Positions 34,340 through 42,672 are shown, counted from the first letter of the stretch. The stretch is DNA of 64,000 nt from Bacillus sp. V2I10 (GCF_030817055.1 NZ_JAUSYV010000001.1:1016001-1080000); one strand, 5' to 3'. Program-made: numbers and translations. The notes: generated from the letters alone by a model not told the origin.

Positions 34340-36632
34340 TACAGAAGCCTTAAATTGGGTAGGAAAAAGAGTCAAACGAATTGATGGACCCGAAAAGGTG
34401 ACAGGTGAATTAAAATACATGACCGATTACCAGTTCGACAATATGCTGTGGGGAAAAGTTCTTCGCGCAAAATACCCTCATGCCAAGATAAAATCAATAA
34501 ATACAAAAAAGGCTGAACAGCTGTCAGGTGTTGTAATTGTGCTTACCCATCAAGACATCCCTGGATTTAACGGCTTCGGCATCGTTATTCCCGATCAGCC
34601 GGTACTATGCTCTAAAGTCGTCCGGTGTACGGCTGATGCGATTGCTTTGGTTGCGGCAGAAACCCAGGAAATTGCAGAACAGGCACTTGAATTAATCGAG
34701 GTTGACTATGAACTGCTCGAAGTGATTTCAGATGCTGAACAGGCAATGTCACCAACAGCTCTTAACCTCCACCCTGACGGAAATATCCACAGCCACGTAA
34801 AAATCAAAAATGGTGAGGTTGATCAAGCCTTTCAGGAAGCAGATATTATCGTTGAAAACACCTTTTACTCCCCCCGCCAAATGCATGCTTTTATTGAAAC
34901 AGAGGGCGGCTGGGGTGTAATGGATGAGGACGGCTGCATCACCATTCGCTGTCCTGGCCAATATGCCTATCGCGACAGAATGCAAATCGCACGTGCGCTC
35001 GCTTACAATCCTGAGCGGATCCGAGTCATTTCCAGTCCAATTGGAGGAGCTTTTGGCGGAAAGGATGAAATAACAGTCCAGATATACCTCGCTCTTCTAG
35101 CTATGCATACTAATGGCCGTCCTGTAAAAATTCACTACAGCCGTGAAGAATCGGTCATTGCTGGGATAAAACGGCATCCTTTCAAGGTTCATATGAAAAC
35201 AGCTGCGAAAAAAGACGGCACTTTATTAGCAAACGAAGTTAGGGCTGTTGCTGATACAGGAGCTTATGCATCGCTTGGCGGAGCCGTTATTGCACTTGCA
35301 ATTGAACATTCATGCGGTCCTTATAAAATACCAAATGTAAACCTGGAAGGGTTTTGTGTATATACGAATAATGGGATAGCAGGAGCTTTTAGAGGATTTG
35401 GAGTCAATCAAGTCTGTATGGGCATTGAAACTCATTTAGATATGATTGCGGAGATTCTCTGTATAGACCCTATCGAAATTCGCAAGAAAAACGTCTATCA
35501 CCAAGGAGAAATTTCAAGCTTAGGGCATATCGTAAAAACGAGCGTAGGTACTTTTAAAACCCTTGAAACCGCAGAAAATTGTGATCTATGGAAAAACAGG
35601 GAAAAATACAAAGCTGATGTCAGTGAACCTTGGAAAAAAAGAGGAGTCGCCCTCGCTACCTCCTTTCATGGAATTGGCATGGGAATAGGATTGCCTGATT
35701 ATGGCGCAGCATCCATTGAACTTTTGCCTGACGGAAAATTTCTTGTTGCAGTTGGCTGTGAAGAAATCGGCGGAGGAAATGGCACAGTCTATGCGCAAGT
35801 AGCCGCTGAAATCCTTAAATGTGATATAAGCCAAATCAAAGTGGTTCAAGGCGACACATCCAAGACGATCGACGGAGGTACTGTGACCGCATCCCGTTCT
35901 ACCTATACAGGAGGCAGAGCTGTTGCTGCTGCAGGATCAAATATGCTTAAACTACTTACGGAAACTGCCGCAGAAATGCTTGAGGTTCCTGCATCAAAAG
36001 TAGAAGTTAATCCTAATAGTATAGCAGCAAACGGATCATGTCTAACATATAAGTCTATATTTGATTACCTCTATCAAAAAAGGAAACAAACTCGAGTTGA
36101 AGGTCACTTCTTCCTTCCAAAAGAAAAGAAAGAAATTGAAGGTTCAGGCGGAGCACCTCATCATATATACGGCTATCTGACACATGTTGTGATGGTAGAG
36201 GTTGATACATTAACAGGTGAAACAGACGTTCTTCGAGTAGTATCTATTCCTGATGCCGGCAAGGTGATAAATCCGCAGGGACTAGAGGGCCAGGCAGAAG
36301 GCGGAGCTGTTATGGGTATTGGCTACACATTGTTCGAAGATGTATTAATTGAAGAAGGCTATCATAAAACACGAAACTTCACAGACTATATCATCCCTAC
36401 TATTCGAGAAACTCCACTAATTGAAACATTTCCAGTCGAGGAAGCTGAACATTCAGGACCATTTGGTGCGAAGGGTATTGGAGAAGTTGTAATGATCCCG
36501 ATTATTCCAGCTATCATGTCTGCTATTTATGATGCAACAGGCGCAAGGATCAAGCATCTTCCTGCAACACCAGAAAGAGTTTTTAATGCATTAAAAGCCT
36601 TAAAAAATGAAAATATCCAATCTGCAAGGTGA
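34326..36632 (+). CDS. pucD: xanthine dehydrogenase molybdenum-binding subunit (PucD)
   Basis: A 768-aa catalytic subunit that hydroxylates hypoxanthine or xanthine to urate. The N-terminal domain (GKRVKRIDGPEKVTGELKYM) and the cofactor loops SSPIGGAFGGKDE and AGAFRGFGVNQV are present. The catalytic Glu lies in FGAKGIGEVVMIP near the end. AAGGAGG precedes the ATG inside pucC. Full length and apparently intact. Confidence 0.93.
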   Translation: MEKNNTEALNWVGKRVKRIDGPEKVTGELKYMTDYQFDNMLWGKVLRAKYPHAKIKSINTKKAEQLSGVVIVLTHQDIPGFNGFGIVIPDQPVLCSKVVRCTADAIALVAAETQEIAEQALELIEVDYELLEVISDAEQAMSPTALNLHPDGNIHSHVKIKNGEVDQAFQEADIIVENTFYSPRQMHAFIETEGGWGVMDEDGCITIRCPGQYAYRDRMQIARALAYNPERIRVISSPIGGAFGGKDEITVQIYLALLAMHTNGRPVKIHYSREESVIAGIKRHPFKVHMKTAAKKDGTLLANEVRAVADTGAYASLGGAVIALAIEHSCGPYKIPNVNLEGFCVYTNNGIAGAFRGFGVNQVCMGIETHLDMIAEILCIDPIEIRKKNVYHQGEISSLGHIVKTSVGTFKTLETAENCDLWKNREKYKADVSEPWKKRGVALATSFHGIGMGIGLPDYGAASIELLPDGKFLVAVGCEEIGGGNGTVYAQVAAEILKCDISQIKVVQGDTSKTIDGGTVTASRSTYTGGRAVAAAGSNMLKLLTETAAEMLEVPASKVEVNPNSIAANGSCLTYKSIFDYLYQKRKQTRVEGHFFLPKEKKEIEGSGGAPHHIYGYLTHVVMVEVDTLTGETDVLRVVSIPDAGKVINPQGLEGQAEGGAVMGIGYTLFEDVLIEEGYHKTRNFTDYIIPTIRETPLIETFPVEEAEHSGPFGAKGIGEVVMIPIIPAIMSAIYDATGARIKHLPATPERVFNALKALKNENIQSAR

Positions 36633-36638
36633 CCCGAA

Positions 36639-37472
36639 ATGATGAATGAGAGTATGTATGAAAAACTCACTGAAGCACTTAATGAACGAATAAATACATT
36701 CTTATTAACTATTATCAGCCACCCTGAAAAGCAATTAATTGGCGCCAAAGCTCTATTATGGCCTGATGGAGATTTTTATACTGAAGACCCTATTTCGTTA
36801 GATTTAAACAAAAGTTTGATAGAAAAGTGCAAAAAGTTAATAAAAAAAAATCGGTCCGGCACTATACATTTGCAGTGGAACGAGGTCTCAATAGAGTGTT
36901 TTGTAGAATATTTCCCTGCTCCCATTCACTTAATTATTGCCGGTGCAGGCCATGTTTGTGAACCGGTTGCAGAAATGGGAAGAATGCTTGGCTTTTTTGT
37001 CACTGTACTGGATGATCGGGCTGAATTTGCTAGCAGGGATCGTTTCCCTCTTGCAGATCAGGTTATTTGCAGGTCCTATCTCCAATATTTTCAAACTGTT
37101 AAATTATCTGATAAAACCTATATTCTCCTGCTGACAAGAGGACATAAATTTGATGTTTTGAGTTTAAGAGAGCTATTAAACCGCAATGAAAAACCAGCCT
37201 ATGTTGGGATGATCGGCAGCAGAAGGCGAATATCCGGCGTTTTTGAAGAACTAAAACAGGACTTCCCTGATGATTGTTTTGACCAGCTTTACACCCCTGT
37301 TGGACTTGATATAGGTGCACAGACCCCATCTGAAATTGCAGTTAGCATAATGGCAGAAATTTTAAAAGTGAAAAATCAAAAATCCGGTCACTCCTTGAGT
37401 GAAAAAGTAAGAAAATACGCCAAGCTTGGGTTTCAAGAGGGGGATTCAAAATGGAGCAGCTGCAACTCATAA
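36639..37472 (+). CDS. XdhC Rossmann-domain protein (xanthine dehydrogenase maturation)
   Basis: A 277-aa protein with the XdhC C-terminal Rossmann fold: IIAGAGHVCEPVAEMGRMLG (about residues 100-119), YVGMIGSRRR (about 189-198) and the terminal YTPVGLDIGAQTPSEIAVSI. XdhC proteins protect and insert the molybdenum cofactor. In B. subtilis PucA holds both XdhC domains in one chain. Here the N-terminal CoxI-type domain is a separate downstream gene overlapping by 22 nt. Confidence 0.85.
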   Translation: MMNESMYEKLTEALNERINTFLLTIISHPEKQLIGAKALLWPDGDFYTEDPISLDLNKSLIEKCKKLIKKNRSGTIHLQWNEVSIECFVEYFPAPIHLIIAGAGHVCEPVAEMGRMLGFFVTVLDDRAEFASRDRFPLADQVICRSYLQYFQTVKLSDKTYILLLTRGHKFDVLSLRELLNRNEKPAYVGMIGSRRRISGVFEELKQDFPDDCFDQLYTPVGLDIGAQTPSEIAVSIMAEILKVKNQKSGHSLSEKVRKYAKLGFQEGDSKWSSCNS

Positions 37473-37765
37473 AACGCGCGATTGAAATTAGGAAAGGGGG
37501 TGAAAAAGCAGCATTAGCTTCCATTATTCGCACAAAAGGTTCTACCCCCCGCAAAGCAGGCAGCAGAATGATTATCTTTGATTGCGGAAAAATTGAAGGA
37601 ACGATCGGCGGTGGCTGCGGTGAAGCAGCGGTGATTGAAAAAGCTTTTGAGGTAATTCAATCAAACCTTCCTGCTCAGCATCGTGTGGACCTTACAAGCG
37701 GGCTGCTTTATGAAGACGGAGGCATTTGCGGAGGCATAATGGATGTATTTATCGAACCGCTGTGA
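37451..37765 (+). CDS. XdhC/CoxI N-terminal-domain protein
   Basis: A 104-aa single-domain protein. ASIIRTKGSTPRKAGSRMII (about residues 23-42) and GTIGGGCGEAAVI (about 50-62) are the XdhC_CoxI motif, including the Cys thought to contact the cofactor. It overlaps the upstream XdhC Rossmann gene, so the two halves of a PucA-type chaperone are made as separate chains. Last gene of the purine block. Confidence 0.8.
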   Translation: MEQLQLIKRAIEIRKGGEKAALASIIRTKGSTPRKAGSRMIIFDCGKIEGTIGGGCGEAAVIEKAFEVIQSNLPAQHRVDLTSGLLYEDGGICGGIMDVFIEPL

Positions 37766-37822
37766 ACCATGTGTAAAAAACATCAAAACGTTTCTGTATG
37801 ATTAAAAAGCGCATTGCAATTT

Positions 37823-38249
37823 AAACCATTAATCAGAATATCCGTGACGAGATCGAAAAAGCACTTCAAAAACTGAAGAAATCAGAAATTGTTAAAGACG
37901 TGTACCGTGCGATTTTTTAACGCTATTGATACCAAAGAAATAGATTCAGAGGAAGATATTCTTGTAGTGAAACGACGCTTCTTCACTGAATCCTATAATA
38001 AAGCGATTGAAGAATTTGCGAATACTTGGTTTGTGGAAGAAAATGAGCTGCATTTATCCGCGATTCAATATGTGATAGGAACAGACCCTATTCCGAATAA
38101 TGGGGGAATCATCAACAGCAAGCAATTTGATAAGTATAAAGCCGTACATCCAGATGCAAAACCATTGAAATACGGACCAGAAAATGAAGCGTCAGTGGAG
38201 AATGACATTAGATGAAGTCATTGTACCTTTGGATGACGAGTTGAGATAA
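37823..38249 (+). pseudogene. C-terminal fragment of a type I restriction HsdR-like protein
   Basis: Three frames join into one sequence: DEIEKALQKLKKSEIVKDVY, then DTKEIDSEEDILVVKRRFFT through NELHLSAIQYVIGTDPIPNN, then MKRQWRMTLDEVIVPLDDEL before the stop. Each junction needs one base removed from a T run (about 37916) and an A run (about 38177). The character fits the helical C-terminus of type I R subunits, though I am not certain. It has no start and no upstream domain, so it is a remnant left by deletion. Confidence 0.5.
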
Positions 38250-38667
38250 AATAGTTTTGAAATAAATAAACAAAATCTATATAGTTATAGGCCAACTGCG
38301 AAGGTGTAGTTGGCCTATACTTTATCCGAAAAAAGATAAGGCGGAATAAGAATATGTTTGAGAGAGTTGATTATTACTCATAAAAATATATATCTAATCT
38401 TTCCATTACACCAGTTAGTTTTTTAACTAATTCAATTTTATCTGTAGGAAAAACTGTCCCCAACAGCGTTCTGATCCTAGGCAAAGCCTACTGTTTTAAT
38501 GGGTACATAAATTCTTTTCAGGTGGGCTTACATGGGTCGATTACAAAGTGTCGAGAGGTCATTTTATAGATAGCTATTAAAAGGAAACAAATTTTTATTC
38601 CGGCTATATTGGTGATTTTAACATTGGCTTTAACACAAGTTCATCATTGAATCCCATCCATATCGTT
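38250..38667. other. noncoding tail of island 1
   Basis: It holds a hairpin, TAGGCCAAC/GTTGGCCTA (38289-38319), after the restriction remnant. The rest is AT-rich with no open frame I can support. A short hydrophobic reading frame (FIPAILVILTLALTQVHH, about 38595-38650) has no start signals. Confidence 0.5.
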
Positions 38668-38689
38668 TCGTGCCAATTTCGTGCCAACT
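38668..38689. promoter_or_regulatory. integrase arm-type site, island 1 right end
   Basis: TCGTGCCAATTTCGTGCCAA, paired CGTGCCA motifs beginning 120 bp before the second core. The island 2 right end has the equivalent site 121 bp before the third core. Confidence 0.6.
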
Positions 38690-38787
38690 GAATTTGAAAA
38701 GCATTGAAATGGTTTAAAAATGAAAATCGGGAAAACCTTGATTTAACAAGGTTTATGCATATATTAAAAATGTTATGAAAGTCTTCA

Positions 38788-38813
38788 TTAATCAAGTTCG
38801 AAATGGAAGGTTC
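38788..38813. repeat. central att core shared by islands 1 and 2
   Basis: It is identical over 26 bp to the sufB 3' end at 27333-27358, and is followed by an in-frame TAA as in sufB. It marks the junction of two tandem insertions. Confidence 0.85.
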
Positions 38814-38883
38814 TATCGGTTAAATCGTTAAACACCTTGATATATCAACGTTTTATGAGTATTTTTAGCAACAAAAAAACCGG

Positions 38884-38905
38884 CCGTGCCGAAAACGTGC
38901 CGATT
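38884..38905. promoter_or_regulatory. integrase arm-type site, island 2 left end
   Basis: CCGTGCCGAAAACGTGCCGA, paired motifs exactly 71 bp from the core end, as at the left end of island 1. Confidence 0.55.
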
Positions 38906-39062
38906 CAAATTTTTCTTGTAGTATAGGAGGCGAACTTTTTAAGTTCGTCTTCTTCTATTTTATCGGTAATATCAAGATAAGTGTCCGCTGTCGTTTTGAT
39001 GGTTTTATGCCCAAGTCGTTGAGATACAAATTTTATACTAGCTCCTGACTTGATTAATTAGC
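38905..39062 (-). pseudogene. tyrosine recombinase (phage-type integrase), C-terminal remnant
   Basis: The minus strand reads LIKSGASIKFVSQRLGHKTI then KTTADTYLDITDKI, ending KKFASYTTRKI. This is the end of a tyrosine integrase, with the conserved Leu-Gly-His box and the nucleophile Tyr in DTYLDI. About 50 codons remain; upstream sequence breaks out of frame before the catalytic Arg region. It lies next to the attachment core, where such integrases normally end. Confidence 0.75.
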
Positions 39063-39212
39063 TTCATAAAACTTGCTTAGAAGCTTGTAATATCTTATGT
39101 ACTTCCTATATACAGTGCCAGTGCACTTTCATCAACTATGTAACACTATTTAAATACTAAAATCTAGCTATCCGTTCTTGTTAAATGGTGGCATTAGTTG
39201 AAATAAAAAGGC

Positions 39213-39240
39213 CCTTCTCTTAATTGAGAAGGGCACTCAC
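39213..39240 (-). terminator. terminator of the minus-strand membrane-protein gene
   Basis: GCCCTTCTC and GAGAAGGGC form the stem. On the minus strand it is followed by CTTTTT. Confidence 0.75.
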
Positions 39241-39305
39241 TTATTGAGGAATATCAATTTCAAAGTTTTGTACCAAAAACTCACATTAAACAACCTTTTT
39301 TATAT

Positions 39306-39755
39306 TCAGATTAGATTCACTTTTTTTAAATATAGAAAATAGTAATACATGCACATAAATGGGAAAAGATAACTAAAAAATGTCCAATAAATATTCCATC
39401 CATTACTGTAAATCACTTTGCCAGCAAGAACAAATGTAAGTTCAAGAATGGTAGTAGATAGTGAAAAAATAATAAGAATTAAATAAGGCTTATTAGTTTT
39501 CTTTATGTAATATATTAAGTAACTTGCTAATATCGGATAAAGACCTAAATTGAATGGCATGGCTGACAAAGTTTTTTGATCGAAAAATGGACTGATTTTC
39601 CAAAAATCAAAGTACAATCCAAATTCATTTATCACAAATGCAACAACACTAAATAATGGGGCTATAAAGTGAATGATTTGTTTATCTTTTTTATAAAGAT
39701 GAACAATTCCTAATATCCAAGGAAATATAAATGCTGTCAGGACATTAAAGAACAT
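39306..39755 (-). CDS. CBO0543-like multi-pass membrane protein
   Basis: A 149-aa protein with four to five hydrophobic segments (for example NVLTAFIFPWILGIVHLY, IAPLFSVVAFVINEFGLYF and LILIIFSLSTTILELTFVLA). The pattern and the NGWNIYWTFFSYLFPF end resemble CBO0543-family proteins, common in Bacillus and of unknown function. A second member lies at 40616-41089 on the same strand. AT-rich codon use fits the accessory context. Confidence 0.6.
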   Translation of the reverse strand: MFFNVLTAFIFPWILGIVHLYKKDKQIIHFIAPLFSVVAFVINEFGLYFDFWKISPFFDQKTLSAMPFNLGLYPILASYLIYYIKKTNKPYLILIIFSLSTTILELTFVLAGKVIYSNGWNIYWTFFSYLFPFMCMYYYFLYLKKVNLI

Positions 39756-39853
39756 TTTTAATCCTCCCCTCTATACTAATTTTCTCCTTTATAAAACGGA
39801 GTATTCTATTTAATAAAAAAAGCCCTTCTCATCTGAGTGGCTTCACTATCTTT

Positions 39854-40066
39854 TTACTCCAGCAAATCACTTTTATTAATATCAAACAGTTCGCAAGTTT
39901 TTACAATTTGATCAGCAGTCAAGTTTTTTTTATTTCTCTCAATTGATATAAGTGTGCTGACTGAAATAACTAGATAATTGGCTAACAGACCAAGGGGGAT
40001 TCCTCGTTCTTCACGGAATTGCCGAAGCTTTGTACCGGCGATAATTGTAATCAGTCCTTTGTGCAT
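39854..40066 (-). CDS. Xre-family HTH transcriptional regulator
   Basis: A 70-aa protein that is almost entirely a helix-turn-helix domain: KLRQFREERGIPLGLLANYL and VSTLISIERNKKNLTADQIV, ending FDINKSDLLE. Such small Xre proteins often control mobile elements or toxin genes. No good ribosome binding site lies before ATG 40066, so the start is uncertain. It is on island 2, downstream of a small peptide frame. Confidence 0.65.
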   Translation of the reverse strand: MHKGLITIIAGTKLRQFREERGIPLGLLANYLVISVSTLISIERNKKNLTADQIVKTCELFDINKSDLLE

Positions 40067-40114
40067 TTGTTATATGTATATATATATTTATCGGCATAGA
40101 GTGTGTAATATACA

Positions 40115-40156
40115 GTACACAAAGCCCTTCTATTTATTGAGGTGTACTTTTTTTGT
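40115..40156 (+). terminator. terminator-like hairpin
   Basis: AGTACAC pairs with GTGTACT around a 21-nt loop, followed by TTTTTTTG on the plus strand. Confidence 0.5.
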
Positions 40157-40177
40157 TTAACTTCCTGTTCCTGGTTT

Positions 40178-40216
40178 TTAAAGGAGTGGGCTACCACCAA
40201 CACCTGGATCCTTCAT
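40178..40216 (-). CDS. possible 12-aa peptide, MKDPGVGGSPLL
   Basis: A 13-codon frame behind a well-placed GAGGTGG on the minus strand. The same frame continues upstream without a stop for about 22 codons (NKALYNQIDITELVKKEVDF). A single-T correction would join it to a further LLKNL start, giving a protein of about 40 aa. It precedes the Xre gene. I recognise no family. Confidence 0.3.
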   Translation of the reverse strand: MKDPGVGGSPLL

Positions 40217-40615
40217 AAAATCCACCTCTTTCTTTACTAATTCGGTAATGTCAATTTGATTATAAAGTGCTTTATTTAAAGGTTTTTAAGAAGATTCACC
40301 AGTAGCTATTTTAGTAGTAAAAGGATAAAAAAAGCTGCATTTGAAAAAGGTGTTTTTCAACAATCGGGGGCGATTGTAGCACAGTGTGATCGCCTTTTCA
40401 TATTAAGATTGGGCAGTTAAAATGGAGGATCCGAAATTATTTTTTCTTCAGCAAACGGGCCATATTCTTGAATAACACTTGGTAGTTAATTTGGATATTT
40501 ATGTTAAAAATAGAGATTGTGAAGGAATGTACTTAAAATAACGAAGCAGTTTAGTAGAAGAAGGTTGATTAAAAAAAATACAAATGAATGTCATAATTTA
40601 AAAAAGAAATCAAGC
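40217..40615. other. intergenic stretch of island 2
   Basis: It holds the upstream extension of the peptide frame. It also holds two relatives of the island hairpin repeat (40354-40400 with GGGGGCGATTGT and GTGATCGCCTTTT; 40446-40480 with CAGCAAACGGGCCATATTCT). No other gene is supported. Confidence 0.5.
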
Positions 40616-41089
40616 TTAAGATTGATTTCTCCTAATAAATTTTAAATGCCAAGGTAAGAAAAAAGCGTAGGCAATAAAATGAACGGGTATTGACCACCAT
40701 GTATTCCAAAGCTTTAGTTTCATTAATCCTACTTTGATTGTTAGCCACTCTAATATTAGAGATAAAATGACAAAGAAGATAACAATAGACCATTTCTTAC
40801 TTTGTTTAAAATAGTTTAAATAAATGACTGATAAACATGAGGGTATTACACCATATAGAAAAAGCTCAGATATTCCTTCTTTTTTAGGATCTCCTATGTC
40901 GAAAATGTCAAATGGAACTGCTAGTGTAATATCTACCATCCATACAATAAAACCAATGATACCAAAAGTAATATAGATTTCTTTCCAACTTAATCTTTTA
41001 GGCATAATTAAAATAAATAAAAGTAATGCTGTGCCAAGTATGGCAGGATACCACCAGCCTTGAGAAAAAGCAAAATCTGGTTGTTTCAT
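40616..41089 (-). CDS. CBO0543-like multi-pass membrane protein
   Basis: A 157-aa protein with about five hydrophobic segments: WWYPAILGTALLLFILIMP, YITFGIIGFIVWMVDITLA, LFLYGVIPSCLSVIYLNYF, WSIVIFFVILSLILEWLTIK and IPVHFIAYAFFLPWHLKF. GGAGGG is well placed before the ATG on the minus strand. It resembles the protein at 39306 in size and topology. Function unknown. Confidence 0.65.
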   Translation of the reverse strand: MKQPDFAFSQGWWYPAILGTALLLFILIMPKRLSWKEIYITFGIIGFIVWMVDITLAVPFDIFDIGDPKKEGISELFLYGVIPSCLSVIYLNYFKQSKKWSIVIFFVILSLILEWLTIKVGLMKLKLWNTWWSIPVHFIAYAFFLPWHLKFIRRNQS

Positions 41090-41322
41090 AAAATCCCTCC
41101 ATTTTTTTATTGTTACTCATAAATGATTATTTATTCAAATTTAAAAGAATGGTTTTGAAAAAACGGATGATGCTATATATGTGATTTAGTTATTTTGCTA
41201 AAACTCTTTTCTTAATGAGATAACGGATGCTGAGTGGATATCTTTGCGATTTCATTCTCTACATGTACTGTTAATAGTAGGAACTTGTATTTTTACCTGT
41301 ATAAAAATGATTACAAAAATGA
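41090..41322. other. noncoding right part of island 2
   Basis: AT-rich with no supported open frame. The arm-type site and the third core follow. Confidence 0.5.
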
Positions 41323-41344
41323 ACGTGCCGATTTCGTACCGACT
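41323..41344. promoter_or_regulatory. integrase arm-type site, island 2 right end
   Basis: ACGTGCCGATTTCGTACCGA, a degraded pair of CGTGCC motifs starting 121 bp before the third core. Confidence 0.5.
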
Positions 41345-41443
41345 AGTACAAAAAAAGATTGAAAAGGTTTGATCATACAAAAACATAAAAACATTGGTTT
41401 TATGCACCTTGTTCATTTGCGAAAAACAGTTAGAAAGAACTCG

Positions 41444-41469
41444 TTAATCAAGTTCGAAATGGAAGGTCC
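41444..41469. repeat. attR-like core, probably the displaced original sufB end
   Basis: 25 of 26 bases match the sufB 3' end, followed by an in-frame TAA and then a terminator. This is what the original sufB end would look like after insertion of elements. Confidence 0.85.
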
Positions 41470-41490
41470 TATCGGTTAATAAAAGAAGAA

Positions 41491-41518
41491 AGGCTCACCA
41501 TTTGTGGTGAGCTTTTTG
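41491..41518 (+). terminator. terminator behind the displaced sufB end
   Basis: GGCTCACCA pairs with TGGTGAGCT (loop TTTG), followed by TTTTG. Probably the ancestral sufB terminator. Confidence 0.75.
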
Positions 41519-41814
41519 TATTTATAAAAGCAGTATTAAGATCCTATTTCAGTCTTAAGTCCGGGAACCGGCGAAGGAGCAAAAACGCCTCTCTGTATAA
41601 AAAAGTGTCTCTGTGCAGAAAAGTGTCATACACATGGCCCTCTCAAATGAATACAACTTATATTTCCTTTTGTTGATGCTGTAAATTTATTTTTTAAAGT
41701 TTTTCCAATAAATCAACCTCCGCTAACTTTTCATGAAAGTAAATGAATGTCCTTTTCAATGAATTTTTTAATGCCTTGTAGTATCATAAAATAATAAAGG
41801 AGGCTGAGGCTGCT
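41519..41814. other. intergenic stretch before yunF
   Basis: No gene or clear regulatory structure is visible apart from AAGGAGG at about 41796, the yunF ribosome binding site. Confidence 0.5.
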
Positions 41815-42672
41815 TTGATTTATATTGGACTTACAGGCTGGGGAGATCATGATGCGCTTTATCCTAATGGTACTTCTGCCGGAGATAAGCTGAAGGAATA
41901 CTCTGGGCATTTTCCGATTGTTGAAGTGGATGCCAGCTTCTATGCTGTGCAGCCTCAGCGCAACGCAGAAAAATGGGTGAAGGATACCCCTGACAGCTTT
42001 CAATTTATCGTGAAAGCTTATCAGGGAATGACAGGACATCAGCGGGGAGATATACCTTTTGATTCTAAAGAAGAGATGTTCCAGGCTTTTCATCATTCTA
42101 TTGCACCGTATCAGGCAGGAGGTAAGCTTGGGATGGTTTTATTTCAATTCCCGCCATGGTTTGAATGCAAAAAAGAGAATGTCAGTTATTTGAGATGGTG
42201 CAAAGAGCAAATGGGTCAAGTTCCCGCTGCGTTAGAATTCAGGCATCAATCATGGTTTGCACCTAATACATATGAGAAGACCCTAACTTTTATGGAACAG
42301 GAAAAGTGGATCCACAGCATTTGCGACGAGCCTCAAGCTGGCAGCGGGTCCATTCCCGCTGTAGTGAGGGCGACAGATAACAATAAAACGTTAATCAGGA
42401 TGCATGGCAGAAATGTGCATGGATGGACAAGACCTGCTAATGGTGAAGATTGGCGGGAAGTCAGGTACCTATACCGGTACAATCTGCAGGAATTGCAGGA
42501 ATGGCATGAAAAGATTGATCAGCTGAGAGATGCAACTAAAGATATTTATCTTCTCTTTAATAATAATTCAGGCGGAGACGCTGCAGATAATGCAAAACAA
42601 ATGAAAAAGCTATTAAGTATTGAGTACGAAGACCTTGCACCCAGACAGCTGGATTTATTCAGCGGTGAATAA
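41815..42672 (+). CDS. yunF: DUF72 family protein YunF
   Basis: A 285-aa soluble protein of the DUF72 TIM-barrel-like family. IGLTGWGDHDALYPN at the N-terminus, VEVDASFYAVQP and LFQFPPWFECKKEN are typical, with LEFRHQSWF in the middle. It starts at TTG 41815 with AAGGAGG about 12 nt upstream. First of the yunF-E-D group, 20 bp before yunE. Biochemical function unknown. It marks the return to backbone after the islands. Confidence 0.85.
   Translation: MIYIGLTGWGDHDALYPNGTSAGDKLKEYSGHFPIVEVDASFYAVQPQRNAEKWVKDTPDSFQFIVKAYQGMTGHQRGDIPFDSKEEMFQAFHHSIAPYQAGGKLGMVLFQFPPWFECKKENVSYLRWCKEQMGQVPAALEFRHQSWFAPNTYEKTLTFMEQEKWIHSICDEPQAGSGSIPAVVRATDNNKTLIRMHGRNVHGWTRPANGEDWREVRYLYRYNLQELQEWHEKIDQLRDATKDIYLLFNNNSGGDAADNAKQMKKLLSIEYEDLAPRQLDLFSGE

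Larger units (their letters stand above)
27359..38813. mobile_element. integrative island 1 in the sufB 3' end
   Basis: It is flanked by identical 26-bp direct repeats, the left one inside sufB. Paired CGTGCCA motifs lie 71 bp inside the left core and 120 bp inside the right core. Cargo: a 66-aa protein, rifampin phosphotransferase, a secreted protein, guanine deaminase, xanthine dehydrogenase genes and a decayed restriction fragment. No integrase gene was found within it, so it would need one in trans. Confidence 0.75.
38814..41469. mobile_element. integrative island 2 (degenerate)
   Basis: It lies between the second and third copies of the sufB-end core, with arm-like sites 71 bp inside the left core and 121 bp before the right core. 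It holds an integrase remnant, two CBO0543-like membrane proteins, an Xre regulator and a small peptide frame. The integrase is truncated, so the element is probably immobile. Confidence 0.7.

Noticed and set aside
38604..38795. 63-codon minus-strand frame
   Set aside because: It spans the arm site and the att core; the coding signal is incidental.
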